A stretch of 64,000 nucleotides of DNA from Linepithema humile (taxonomy: Eukaryota > Arthropoda > Insecta > Hymenoptera > Formicidae), in contig NC_090131.1 in NCBI RefSeq assembly GCF_040581485.1, positions 24,130,532-24,194,531 on the forward strand, given 5' to 3'. Positions 50,125 through 61,577 of this stretch are shown here, piece by piece. The notes beneath the pieces were generated by a model. The model worked only from the letters and a program-made list of their open reading frames with translations, was not told the origin of the DNA and ran no database searches. Position 1 is the first letter of the stretch, and every line of letters begins with the position of its first letter. The position numbers and the translations under genes were made by a program.

Positions 50125-52676
50125 TTAAGATGCCGCGTTTGCCGAAACGTCATTCCGCTCGTCGCTCGGGCAAGGACGCTCTGCGCACGACTCGTCCTCG
50201 ACATAATGACCCGGCACAGGATAACTCATGTGATAGACCGTGTCGTCGGCCATCGGATGTTCTGGAGGCCGATACTTACCTTTCTTCGCCCACGGAAGTT
50301 CCTCCTTCGGGCTGGGTGTCCACGTTTGATACGACAATTTATTTATCGTTTCGGAGTCGATTTTAGCTTGCGGCCTGGACAAAACACAATAGACTGTAAT
50401 TTATATACTGAAAGCCTAGACGCATCGTAAAAGTCGAGCGTCTAAGTAATCGTATCGTAAAATCATTTACAAGATTTATCGATTTATATCATTTTCTAGG
50501 CGCGTCGTAAACGGTCTTTCAGACTTTGTACCGTTTGACCTTAGATATAGCGCCTCCTCACCTGCAATATTGCATAACGGGCTTGTAACTACGAACAGGT
50601 TTTATCGCGCCGGGTTTTATGTAAGATAACCCGGTGGTCGTATCTCCCGCCAACGGCGCGTCGGCCGTGCGAATATTACCGCACGGGATGATAACAACCG
50701 GACGCGACGTCGACTTCGCTACGTATTCGCTGCGCGTCGTCGTTTCGGATTGCATTTTGCCGGTGCCCAGCATCCTGGCGCGCGGCGGCACAATCGGCTC
50801 TCGCCGCTCGGTCCAGACTTGTTGATAACTCAGCTGCAAGGTGATTCGCATAAATGATGCTCATCGCGAATGTAAATTGCGCTGGGATAAAAAACGTCGC
50901 GCGCGGTGGGAATAATCAGGAAGGGTCACCTTGTTCGTCGTGTCAGCGGACATCTTCGTATCGGGTATAGAAATACTGCCGCGAGGGACGAACGGTATCA
51001 CGCGCTCCGCGTCACCCGGCAAGTAGCTCTCCTTGTAAATGGTTTTGTCCCTGAATTCCGCGCCGTAAGGAAGCACGTATGTCGCGGCAGGAAGGAAAGG
51101 TTTCTCCACGGAAACCGCATCGTTCTCCATGTAGCTCTCCGCGTAAGTGGTCTTACCGCACATCGCGGTGTCCGGTCGCCTTTAAGCATTTTTACACCGA
51201 TATTTCTTTCAGAGTAGAAACAATTGTCGTGGAATATTTTTTCTTTAATTATATAAAAGATTTCTTCGATGCATTTCAATTATTCTACAAAGTCGGGATT
51301 GATATTTTATGGTAAATAAAAATACATAATAAATAAACTAACAATAAGTATATTAATATTCTTTTCACAATTGTGGAAAATAATTTTTACATTGTAGAAT
51401 ATTTTCTAGATTCGTGATCGCCGGTTGTATTATTAATTAATTCGCAGTACACGCGCAAAGCGTACTTGTATACCGGTTTCTGCGCCCATGGATAAAATTC
51501 CTTCTTATCAACGGCGAAGGGCTGATAACTCAGCTTTTGTGTCGTTTCCGAAGGGAGGGGTAGACTCGGTGGACGATACTTCGGTATCGGTTTGAAACTG
51601 ATTGCAGGTTCAATAGGTCCCGGATGCATGTAAGATAGTCTCGCCATCGTTTTATCGTCCAACGGAGCCGCGCTCGTACGAATATTTCCGCAGGGTATAA
51701 TTACTTCTGGCCTCTCAACGTGCTTCGCCACGTAATCGCGACGTACTGTTGTTACAGTCTCCATTGAACCTTGAACTGTCATCGGTCTGAAAGATAATAA
51801 TCTCTTACATTAACTTATTGTTTCAGCGTGACTATTATCAGACATCAGAAGACTTCTTTTCATTTTGATCGACTCCGAGAAATAAAATTTCCGCTTACTT
51901 CAAGATAACTTGCTTGACCTGTTTTCAAACAGCTAAAGTTAAAAAAAAAAACAGAGAGAACTATTTTTCTTGATTTCCGTTCCGGAAGTTTGTTCTAGAT
52001 TTCTCCTATCGCAATGTTCTAAATTATTTATCTTGTAACTCAAGAAGTTTTAAATAAATGATAAGTAAAAGCGTGGAAACTTTACTGAAGATAAAGGATA
52101 GCAAAATTATGCAATAAAATATATAGTAAATATTTTTCGCAAAAGTGTACAAATATCATCGCTTTCTCTTACCTACGTTTCGGTATAATCGGCGCCGCCT
52201 TGACGACCTGCCACACAGGTCTGTAGGATAATTTGTTCGTTGTTTCGTCGAAAAATTTGCCGGTGGTTTTCTGAAAACTATGGACGGGCCGAATCGGTTG
52301 CGCTCGCAAACAACGCGCCATTGCAGGGTCCACATTGAGATAGGACAAGTGATACGTTGTACTGGTATCCAGCAGCTTCGATGGAGCCTTGTACAATCGT
52401 TCTGGTGCGAAGGACTTTGCACGTGGCGGCTGCACATATCTCTTGGCATACTGCGCACGAATAAGTATTAATAATCGGAAATTATTATGATCGTATATCA
52501 TATTTTATAATATACAATTATAAAATAGATTGGCTATTAATAATTATCATGAAATCATATTAAAAATAATTAGATCTGAAAAATATCGGCGAGATAAACA
52601 TTACTCTTGTCCTGCACGGACATGATTTCTTAGATGGTAAGGCTTTCCTCTTCGAGCAAGGCTCAAAAACCTCCAT
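50125..52676 (-). CDS. SAXO1: Stabilizer of axonemal microtubules (SAXO/FAM154)-like protein
   Basis: Relative of SAXO1/SAXO2 (FAM154), microtubule-binding proteins of cilia, flagella and centrioles. Six exons in transcription order: 52676-52605, 52450-52173, 51786-51466, 51179-50930, 50833-50562 and 50374-50125, in phase for 480 residues. The start is a 72-bp first exon read from an ATG at 52676 (MEVFEPCSKRK...SCPCRTR), chosen because only this frame splices in phase to exon 2. Its Cys-rich CPC recalls the family's Cys-rich N terminus. The rest is a chain of Mn-type repeats with the core (T)xxxLSYxxxxP: TTYHLSYLNV, TTNKLSYRPVW, TMARLSYMHPG, TTQKLSYQPF, TTGLSYIKPG, TINKLSYQTW and TVYHMSYPVPG. 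Phases and repeats are clear; SAXO1 versus SAXO2 orthology is not resolved. Expected in ciliated sensory neurons and sperm. Confidence 0.82.
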
Positions 52677-53865
52677 ATCGCAGCTTTACTTCCTTACTTA
52701 TCGTATCACATATATCACATATACACGAGATTGTGCATCAATATTATTATTTCTGCTGTAAACGGTGTATCGTAATAAGTATCAAGACATTAAAAATAAT
52801 AAAATCGTATCTGTTGCAGCCGATGTTTCATAACATTAAAAAAAAATCTGATAAAATACGTTTGACACAACATTGCCCAGAACTAACTTCGTGATATATT
52901 CGTCGGAAAATATATCGTCGAGATATGAGTTTGAACTTGAATATGATCGTACGACTCTATTTCTCACGATAAATGTGTGTATTACAAAGAGAAAAGGAGC
53001 AAAAATACAATTTCATAAAAATTGCACTAGAAACTCTATTTACGTCTAGTGCTTCCGTAGGAATTTCATTTGTACTTAATAATTAGCGTTGTTATAACTA
53101 CGTAGAATTTTTCTGTTATCAATACATGCGTGATGTGTGTATCACAGGACCACACTTTAAAAAATTTTATACAGCATTTTTTTTTAAATGTCCACAATCG
53201 TCATCTTGTAGAATAACTGTCATCTTTTCGATTACGGAAATAGAAGAAAGAAAATATCGCACATTTGAATGTGAATATAGGATATTTATCTTTCGATCTG
53301 TTTGAGCGTTAAGATGACGTTATTCTTCAAGATATTGATCTAAGAACTCTTTCCGTCATTACTAATTGGCACAAACTACAATATGTGTACGTGTGTGATG
53401 TGTGTGTGTGTGTTTGTGTTTGTGTGTGTGGAAGACACAAAAGACGTATTTCGAGTGTGGAACTCGCGTCTGTGTCTTATTCATAGATTGTATATAATTT
53501 TATACGCCTCTTTTGCACTTCATTCGCATATCAAGCGCATTAAAAGAATCTCTGTTTTAACGTTATATATATATTTACTGTATACAATATAGTGTATGAA
53601 TATTTTAATGTCCCAATTGAATTAAGAGAGAGAGAGATAGAGATTATAAATACAAGACAGCCTAAAAAGAACCAACCGTCTTCTCCTAATCAGTCCGCAG
53701 CCACGCGATAGAAATCAAACTTAAGGAAGAGAGGTAGAAATGTGTAGGGTAAACTTAAAAAAATAAGGTAATAACGTTATTCGTGGCGCGCAAGATAGTT
53801 CCATCGTGTAACTGACATCACTGACATGACACTGATTCACATGCACTCGCTTTCAAATCGCGTCT
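52677..53865. other. Spacer between PI4-kinase and SAXO-like genes
   Basis: Tandem minus-strand genes. AT-rich, with a short TG-rich tract at about 53385-53430 and a GA tract near 53625. It contains the PI4-kinase 3' UTR and the SAXO-like promoter; no other gene seen. Confidence 0.45.
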
Positions 53866-56092
53866 CTAACACCAGGAGAAGAACGGGCTCTTGTTCTGGA
53901 AGCGCTGGGTAAACGTGTCAGAAAACGAAAACAATCTGGGTGCGCCGTTTCCCTTGGCTCTGAAAATGCATTACGACATTAATAGACTTGTTTCTGTTGT
54001 TAACGATGATTAAAGCGCAATTACCACAATTAAAGCACTTGGGAGGCGTGGAAAATTAGTCTCAGAGCGGATAAGCTTTGAGAGATTTTAGAGATAATTA
54101 CTTTCAATAATTAATACATGCTAAATGGGTGTTTTTTTTTTTTTAATTTTTCAAAAATTTTTATATCGCAGAAAAGCGCCTGATGTATTCGCGTGGTGAT
54201 TCATCACCGTTATCATGTTGTGTAAAAATACGTACTTTTCCACAATTACAGCCGGCATTTGTACCAATTGTACAGGACTCTTGGCGTCTTTCAGAGCCTG
54301 TTGTAAGTTCAAAATCTGTCCGCGCATCACACTCATTTGCCTATCAAAGTGGTGCCGGTCGAAGCCCTTATCTTGCTGCAAAAGTAGATATGCAAATTAT
54401 GTATCATATTACACGAGCAAGTAGAGAGATAACACGATATAACAATCGTTCTCTTCTAAGAATATGTGTAGCGTACCTTGAACAACTGATACAGATCGTC
54501 ACAGAGATCCTGTACAAAGTTCTGGTCCGAAAGCTGCGGTAGGACCAATTCTCTCGTGATTTCGCTGAACGGCAGCTTCGCCTGGGTCAACCACGCCCAA
54601 TGGTAAGGATACGCCCGCCAAGAATCCGGATGCTTAAAGGGGAAGGCCAAGCCGTTGTCTATCGCCGCGATTTTCACCTCGCCCTGCTCAGACCCGTTCT
54701 TGTTGACGCTGGCATCGTACTTGATCAGCCAGTTGTCGTTACCTGCAAGATTTTAAGGAATGAGAAACGAGGCAACCTGACATTATCACGGGCGCAGAGT
54801 CGCATTTATAATTTATTTACCCCTGTCCGTATTTCTGATGATATAATCCAGAATGACCAAACGTTCAAATTGTAGTTGAAACTCCCGACTCAGACGCGCC
54901 GGCATGGGCTCGCTCTCCCACCGCCTCAGCCAATAGTCGGCGTCCTTGTAACCGTCCACGAAGACTTGGAAAGAACCGATTTTCGGGGGCAGGCCGATGC
55001 GGTTGAAATGCGACCCCACCGTAGGAAACTGGTCCATGATCGCCTGCTTCATGCGCGCCTTCTGACGATCCAGACGCGGATAATTAAACACCTCACTCAC
55101 AAGCTTCACCACTCTTGTATTCGGCACGATGCCCAGGCCTAGCTTGCGGTCGACCAAGCTGGCGCCCGCCTCGCTCAGGTATCCCTGATTCGGAATCAGA
55201 CAGCTCCTGCCAAAGCAGCAGGGACAGCAGAGCTTGTGCATCCATTTCGTCCACTTTGGATTCAGCCTGCCATAGGGTTCCTCATCTTTCGGCTTGAATA
55301 CACCTATTATTTTCTGGATGAAACAGCGTGACATTAGCGACACTTGCATACTACTGGTTTTCATGAATGCGAAACTATGAGAATTCAAAGAGTTCAGGAG
55401 AAATTTCTCCTTATTTTCGAAAAGTTTAATAGTACAGCTTACCCCGGCAGGATTTTTAACAAAATAACTCCCACTGGAACCTTGGTATATCCTTTCTGGG
55501 TAAACTCCATTGTCTATTGCACACTCAGCTTGCCATACCAGTTCCGAGAACTGTGGATCATCTATAACACAGATATATATATCAAATGACTAACTCTGCA
55601 TATGAGATAGCACTATAACGATGATTCTTAGATCACTAGATCATGAATCACCAATGACACACGGCTATGAAAAGTGAAGGGACACTGTTGCACCGTTAGA
55701 ACCAAGAGGAGACACAACAAACCTGGAAATCTGTTGAACGTGACGTCGAGCTCCAAGCGACCAAGGAGAGGCTGGCTCTCCCGGTCGATCCCGGAGGAAT
55801 CTATGGCTAGGGTTTGGTCGTTGCTCAAACCGGGAATGAACTCGACGTCGGGCAGAAGATCCGCCGACGGCGGTGGCTGGTCGCACTGCGTTGACAAACG
55901 CTGATGGTTACTGCTGCTGACAGGTGCGATGGAAAGGTCAACCAGCGCATCGGTCTCTACCAAAGCGGCAGCGGCGGCGGTGGCGGCGACGGCGGTGGCA
56001 GCGACGGCGGTGGCGGCAGCGGGAGCGGTATTGTTCTGGCTTTGGTACTCTCGATAAGGCACGTGCAATTGCTGCTGTTCGGAGTCGCTCAT
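53866..56092 (-). CDS. PI4K2A: Phosphatidylinositol 4-kinase type II
   Basis: Membrane-bound lipid kinase making PI4P on endosomes and the trans-Golgi. Six exons in transcription order: 56092-55723, 55561-55443, 55313-54821, 54742-54477, 54375-54236 and 53959-53866, joining in phase to 493 residues. The glycine loop is YQGSSGSYFVKN. The ATP-site Lys is in VFKPK (K170). The palmitoylation motif CCPCC lies at 192-196. Catalytic NTDRGNDNW (D326) and metal-binding AAIDNG (D356) are intact. The conserved end FQNKSPFFSWC closely follows the vertebrate FFSWW. The N terminus is a low-complexity Ala/Thr/Val stretch followed by an acidic region. The start is the first ATG (MSDSEQQQL); a GTG precedes it. 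The insect ortholog is Drosophila PI4KIIalpha. Confidence 0.95.
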
Positions 56093-57410
56093 CACAGACT
56101 AATCACGCTTCTTAAGCCGATCCGCCCCGCGATCAAAGCGGACCTCGCTTGACGATTTCAGCTGCTGAGGAATGATTTTCGACTTTGGTTCCGACCCTGA
56201 GAAAAAATCCTATCTACCTTGCAAGCATTCCCGCGAGTTCTCCTTCGCCTGTCAGCGACGTAGCGTATCCGACTTCGATTTTTCCGTGTCACAATATGTG
56301 TCAGCGTATGACGGACGCATTAACATCGTCGCGTGTGCGTCATTCGGATCACGCGTCTTGTGTAGCGTGGTATAGCTCAGCACACGCAGCCTGCGATCAT
56401 CGGTGACAACGGTGACGGGGAAAGGAGTGCCTGTTGCGATCTAACCCGATTAACCAAAATGCGACCCGTCATCCCATCGGCGGACGCTATCAGCTGATAG
56501 GATTACCGCCATATTTGCACGACGCGTATGCACTTTTCTCTCTCTCTCTCTCTACCTCTTCTTCTTTCTTTCACGTCGTCTGGTGCGACTGCACTTCTGC
56601 ATTCCTTACTCACTCATTACGTCATTACACGAAATTGCGATTGATCTTTCATGCGAATTCTTTAGTATTGCTAGAATAAAAAATTAATTTTTCAGTGAAC
56701 GCGGATTGAAGATTGATTGACGTCATTTCATCGTTTTCGCCAATAAAAGATCAAAATTCATAGTAAAATATTAATTGATCCGAGATGGATCAAAATCCGT
56801 TCACTTGAAAACGCTAAGATTGAAGATTACATCATTAAGCTCTATAATTATTATCAATTATCATCATTAAACTTCTGGAATTACTCCAGTATGTATAGAG
56901 CTCAATGGATTACATACAAAGATCGCAACCATTGAACGAGCACTTGCTAAACGGAACATATTTGAACAGAAACATAACTTTTTTGTTAGCGCAAGTGTTG
57001 TTAAATCATCATAACGTTGTTAAATCATCATAACGTTGCAATTAATATGTTCTTGCAAAATTTTTGAAGAATATCGTAGAAAAAATACTTTAAGATATTT
57101 GATTTAGTTGTGTAATTATAATTGTTAATTTTTGACAAAAAAATTATTTTGCTGAAGGTGTTAAAATGGTTGATGCTGTAAAACATAGTTACTAACAAAC
57201 AAGAATTATTTGTGAAATAAATATAATATGAAATATATAAGTACAGTATCACATACTATTAATAAATTGGAATAAACATTATTTAAACATTTAAAAATTG
57301 CATCACAATTTCTTTGTCCAGCATTAGAAAACCATTCAATTTCTCACTAAAGGTCTTCATTAATATTATAAATTCTATTTTCATGTCACTTTTCTGTATC
57401 TGAAGATATA
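56093..57410. other. Spacer between HAUS6 and PI4-kinase genes
   Basis: 56093-56500 is GC-richer and likely holds the PI4-kinase promoter. One copy of a TA-inserting MITE lies at 56683-56814. The rest is AT-rich, ending in the HAUS6 3' UTR. Confidence 0.45.
56683..56814. mobile_element. TA-type MITE, copy 1 (degenerate left end)
   Basis: The right end reads GGATCAAAATCCGTTCACTTGAAAACGC followed by TA. The left end (TTTTTCAGTGAACGCGGATT) is a worn inverted match. The core CCAATAAAAGATCAAAATTC and ATAGTAAAATATTAATTGATC are shared with the copies at 60227 and 61166. Confidence 0.6.
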
Positions 57411-59688
57411 TTAATCTTGGGTCACAGCAAAATTAAAAAGATTTTTCGCTGTTTCACCATGGCTATCTTGATGTTTTGATATTGAGCGACGTTTTTTTGG
57501 CGTTACATTCAATCCTTCATAACTCATGTTTGGGCTGCACGATGTGTTATCTGAAAGCACATACACTAAATTAGTTTTAATTTGCGAACAATAAAAATTT
57601 TAAACATTAGCATATTAAAAATGTAAAACAAACTTATAGAATGCTTTAGTCTCAATTTGGAATGCTGTAATAGTCGAGAATACAAAGGCGAGAGCGGTTT
57701 TCCATTGTATGTAATTTGCTCATATTTGATAGAATGTGCACGGGGTGACAGCCATCCGTTCATATTGTTCCAAGAGCTGCTGAAATCCGATAATGCTCCT
57801 TGTAACGTGGATGATGGACAATATTTGCATTTGTATTTCTTAAATAAATGCTTATGTTTATCTGGAAATCGTGAATACATTTTTGTGATAAAAATTTATT
57901 CTTTATTTTAAAACAATAAAATTCTTTAATTGATAATACCTCGAATTGGAGATAAAGACAACTTCTCGTAAAGATTATCATCCAAACATTGATTAAAGTT
58001 AAAATCAATCTTTGGTGATTGCAAGGACATGTAGCGTTTTGCTGTCAGTATACTGTTTGTATCGAAATTGGAAATATTTTCAATTTCTCGAAAGATATAT
58101 TGTTCATCTTGAAATATGTTGCTAATTCTTGTGTTCATTGCAGTAAATAGCGTTTTCAGAGATTTTATATTTTTGCAAGCATTTTGAATGTATAGTAAGC
58201 ATGACGACAGATCTGAGAAATTGGCAGTGTTTATACGATACTGTATTTGTATGAATGATACATAGAGCAATGATAGCAAAGTAGACAATATAATGGAGCC
58301 ATCCGCATATAAATTACAGTTCAAATGCTTAAATAAAAAAAAATTTCCTGTAAAAATTGCATAATTATCTTATTTGTATTTTGAATTATATACTTACCAA
58401 GTAACTATCACAGTTAACTTTGGGAAATTTATTTCCATCAAGTATTTCAGAATTTGAGTTTATTCCCACAATAAGTTTGCACAAACGATTGCAGGAGTCT
58501 TCCAATTTTTTTAATTTTTCATTCTTCCTACGTATATATTGCATTTTCTTCAAAATTTCTATTTTCCATACTGCAAAATTACAAAAATATAAAATATAAA
58601 AATAATAAATTATTAAAACAAATGTTTGTAAAACACTAACAGCTTATAATTTTAGAGTCTTCAACATTCATCAGTTGTTCTTGAATCAATGGATAAGTTA
58701 GAAGATTAGAAACTACCCTTTTTAAGTTTTCTCTTCTATCAAAAATCTCTGATTTATAAACACTTAATATCTTAATCTCATTGCTAAAATATACAAAAAA
58801 CAATTATTTAAATTATGAAAATTGAAATTATCCCTTAATCACATGGGTAAAAATAGTCAACAAAACTTACTGGAGAAAGTTATTTGCAGCATCCAAAACT
58901 CTTTTCGTTTTCTTATGAGTCTCTGTCATAACATTGTGTTTCTCTGCAATTATGTTATTAAAGTATGTTATTGTTAAATCATCCAATGGACTTGTACGCG
59001 GGGCATATAGCAATTCTTCTTGAACTAAAAAAAAATTTTGATTTAACTAATGGCTTATACATAATACAGCTAAGCTTTTCTTAAATGAGCACATTACTTA
59101 CATTCTCTTTTAATATAAGCTCTGAGAGCAAGTTGTGATAATTTCCACATAATAATTAGAAATCTGGTTCCTCCTGACTGGATCAAATGGGACATCAATA
59201 CTGGTGGAAAATTAATATCAGGATTGTCTTGCGATAAGACAAAGAAAAAATCTTTAATTTCTGTACGATACTTTACTTCATCCTTTTTGCACAAGACCGG
59301 CCAACTGACCATTTGCTTAAAGAGCTTCGAGTCATATATGACTGACAGATAATGAGATACGTGTAAAAAGCCCATTGTATTTGGCTTGTCAAACATATTC
59401 TGTCAAAAGAATACTTACATGAAAAATTTGCAACTTACGTTGAAAATTAACAAAAAATGCAGATGTATAAAGTTAAACAAAATTAATACTTATGATTTGT
59501 TTTCGTACTTTTTTGAAGCATTGCTGAAATTCAGAAGACGGTGGTAGCACTCGCGTGAGTAAAAATACATTTTTATAAAATGACGAACTAATAGCTGTAA
59601 TAACTTGATTTTCTTCCAGTCTGTTCATTATAATAACGTTTAAATAAATTTGATTAAAATTCGTTTCATCAGTTTGCTTATACAGCAT
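57411..59688 (-). CDS. HAUS6: HAUS augmin-like complex subunit 6
   Basis: Subunit of the augmin complex, which recruits gamma-tubulin to spindle microtubules for branching nucleation. Eight exons in transcription order: 59688-59509, 59399-59102, 59024-58871, 58783-58641, 58570-58398, 58327-57940, 57861-57634 and 57550-57411, in phase for 567 residues. Identification rests on the HAUS6 N-terminal domain: NMFDKPNTMGFLHVSHYLS, then WPVLCKKDEVKYRTEIKDF, then SGGTRFLIIMWKLSQLALR, in the family's order and spacing. A Lys/Glu-rich helical stretch follows (KKMQYIRRKNEKLKKLEDS), then a poorly conserved tail. It is shorter than human HAUS6 (955) and nearer the fly ortholog Dgt6. Start: first ATG at 59688; an inner ATG (MNRLEEN) is possible. 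The exon 1 donor AAA|GTACGA was chosen because it is the only one in phase. Confidence 0.84.
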
Positions 59689-59819
59689 GTTCAATCATTT
59701 AACTTATACTTTATCACCTAAAAAAAATTCTTATGTTTGTAAACAAAGTATCTCCCATAGACTCAAGAATACAGTCAAGTGAACACTCGCTATAATTCTT
59801 GAAAAGGCTCACAACATTA

Positions 59820-60005
59820 AGCCAGCATCAGACTATGCAATTTTCATACAATTTATTACAGCGACTTAAGCCTGTCTTGTTGCAGCATCTCGCATGCGAT
59901 ATAGTAAACTACTAAAAATGCACCATACAGCACACAGTATTTCTAGTAATTTTCACTAGATTGCATGCAAATTTCTTTAACAAATTGTAGAGTCTGATGC
60001 TAGCT
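59820..60005. mobile_element. MITE with TTA target duplication
   Basis: Ends are AGCCAGCATCAGACT and the complement of AGCTAGCATCAGACT. TTA lies on both sides (59817-59819 and 60006-60008). It is 186 bp long and noncoding. The TTA duplication suggests PIF/Harbinger type. Confidence 0.72.
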
Positions 60006-60070
60006 TTATAGAGCTCAATAGATAAAAAGATGATAAATAGATCATGAATTTATCAAAAGTATTTAGCCGA

Positions 60071-60214
60071 GAGCACAAGCTTTTACATAATGCGTAATGC
60101 ATAAGCATAAGGAAATTGATTGGTCTATATATAAGCATAAGCAAATGCATAAGGAAATGGACCAATCAATTTCCTTATGCTTATGCGTTATGCTTTATGC
60201 AAAAGTCTGTGCTC
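60071..60214. mobile_element. Hairpin MITE (GAGCACA ends)
   Basis: GAGCACAAGCTTTTACATAA at the left pairs with the right end (complement GAGCACAGACTTTTGCATAA). The arms of about 58 bp contain repeated GCATAAG motifs and end at GATTGGTC/GACCAATC. The match extends a few bases outward (GCCG / CGGC). No clear target duplication. Confidence 0.7.
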
Positions 60215-60226
60215 CGGCCATTTATA

Positions 60227-60371
60227 GCGTTTTCGATTATAAGGGATTTGAACGACCCAGGGTTGGTTAATGACGTCATTGCAACCTCTCCACCAATGAA
60301 AGACTTGCATTTATAGTAAAATAGTGATTGATCAACCCTGGGTCGTTCAAATCCTGTATAATCGAAAACGC
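60227..60371. mobile_element. TA-type MITE, copy 2 (best preserved)
   Basis: Inverted repeats of about 42 bp begin GCGTTTTCGATTATA and contain GATTTGAACGACCCAGGGTT. TA lies on both sides (60225-60226 and 60372-60373). The interior holds the core shared with copies 1 and 3 (AATGAAAGACTTGCATTTAT, AGTAAAATAGTGATTGATC). A TA duplication is typical of Tc1/mariner-type transposition. It begins about 10 bp after the preceding MITE. Confidence 0.8.
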
Positions 60372-60766
60372 TATTAGTTGAAAGAATATATTGAGTCGAA
60401 AACGTTATAAGAGGAAATGAAAAACGAAAACTAGAAGAAGCAACGAAGTGGAAGCAATAGAATAGAAATAAAAACACGGTTTTTCATTAAAAAACAATGA
60501 AAAAAAAAGATAGAAAAATTTCTTTGTGCATAAAATACGCAATATAAAAAAATTACTTTGATTTTGAGTTTGTATCTAAAAATTCAGTTTAAATTCGAAA
60601 ATTCGGTTTAGTTTAGTTTACTAATCGTAAGATGCATATTCACAAAAATTTTTAATAAGAATATTGTTGTTAATAAAATAATTTACGTCAAAAAAAAGCA
60701 AGCAACGAAAATTTAACAACAAACTCTTTGATTCTTTGGTGAACAGTTTGGTGTTCGTGATTATTA

Positions 60767-60914
60767 AAGCCAATGTCCACGATGCTAGAAATCGGTCCGA
60801 CATCTCGTTCCGAAAAATTTATAACCAATCACTTGCATTTTTTATGGAAATACGGCAATTTTATTAGATATATGTTTCTCGGACCGATTTCTGTTGCATT
60901 GTGGACATTAGCCT
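60767..60914. mobile_element. MITE with TTA target duplication (AATGTCCAC ends)
   Basis: Ends are AAGCCAATGTCCACGATGC and the complement of AGGCTAATGTCCACAATGC, both followed by AGAAATCGGTCC. TTA lies on both sides (60764-60766 and 60915-60917). It is 148 bp, noncoding and probably PIF/Harbinger type. Confidence 0.75.
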
Positions 60915-61165
60915 TTAGAATTATAAAATCGGACAAACATATACAAGGTGCTCGATCACAGCACCACGCGGTTACAGAATCACGCGTTAGTCGTTTCAGA
61001 AAGAATTATGGAGGCTTTGTGTAGTTTTTATATAATACAAAAATAATAAACATAATTTTTACAATTTTTGTAAGAAAAAACTATTTATTATGGTTTATAT
61101 GTTGTTTAATAGAGCAAGATGAATTGGTGAGTAACACAATAAACACATGCATTGTCGCTCTCATA

Positions 61166-61312
61166 GCGTTTTCGACTGACCGGATTTTAATCGATCCAAG
61201 TACGATTAATGATATTATTGTATCTTCTCCGTCAATAAAAGACTTCAATTTATATTAAAACAGGGATTCATTGATCTCTGATGGATTAAAATTTATTTAG
61301 TCGAAAACGTTT
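61166..61312. mobile_element. TA-type MITE, copy 3
   Basis: Starts GCGTTTTCGACTGACCGGAT after a TA and ends with TTTAGTCGAAAACGT, a slightly worn right end. The core CAATAAAAGACTTCAATTTAT is shared with copies 1 and 2. The right boundary is uncertain by a few bases. Confidence 0.65.
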
Positions 61313-61577
61313 TTAGCGTTCTCCATTAACCGATCGTTGATAATGTAAATATCTTTAAATTAAATTCTAGGGACTTTTGATTCTATACGGAATCTTTATC
61401 TTTAAATTTCACCTAGCGGCGAATGAATGGACTAGTAAACCGACTAGTGAACTTGTGATGAATTGATATATGAAGTATATAGATATATGATAAATCAGTG
61501 TCAACGATAACTGATAATTAGTTAACCTATTTATATGGCTGTATATTGACATTTCAATAAGCAATTGACAATAGATA

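Larger units (their letters stand above)
59689..61577. other. Divergent intergenic region between HAUS6 and LSM8, filled with MITEs
   Basis: The two genes are transcribed away from each other. Of the 1.9 kb between their ATGs about half is made of five short inverted-repeat elements listed separately. The open frame at 60773-61024 runs through one of them and is not a gene. The promoters must lie near the two edges. Confidence 0.6.

Noticed and set aside
55665..56115. Gly-rich and Arg-rich plus-strand frames
   Set aside because: They are antisense shadows of the Ala-rich first exon of PI4-kinase II.
60773..61024. 83-codon open frame
   Set aside because: It runs through a MITE with TTA target duplications and out into AT-rich DNA.
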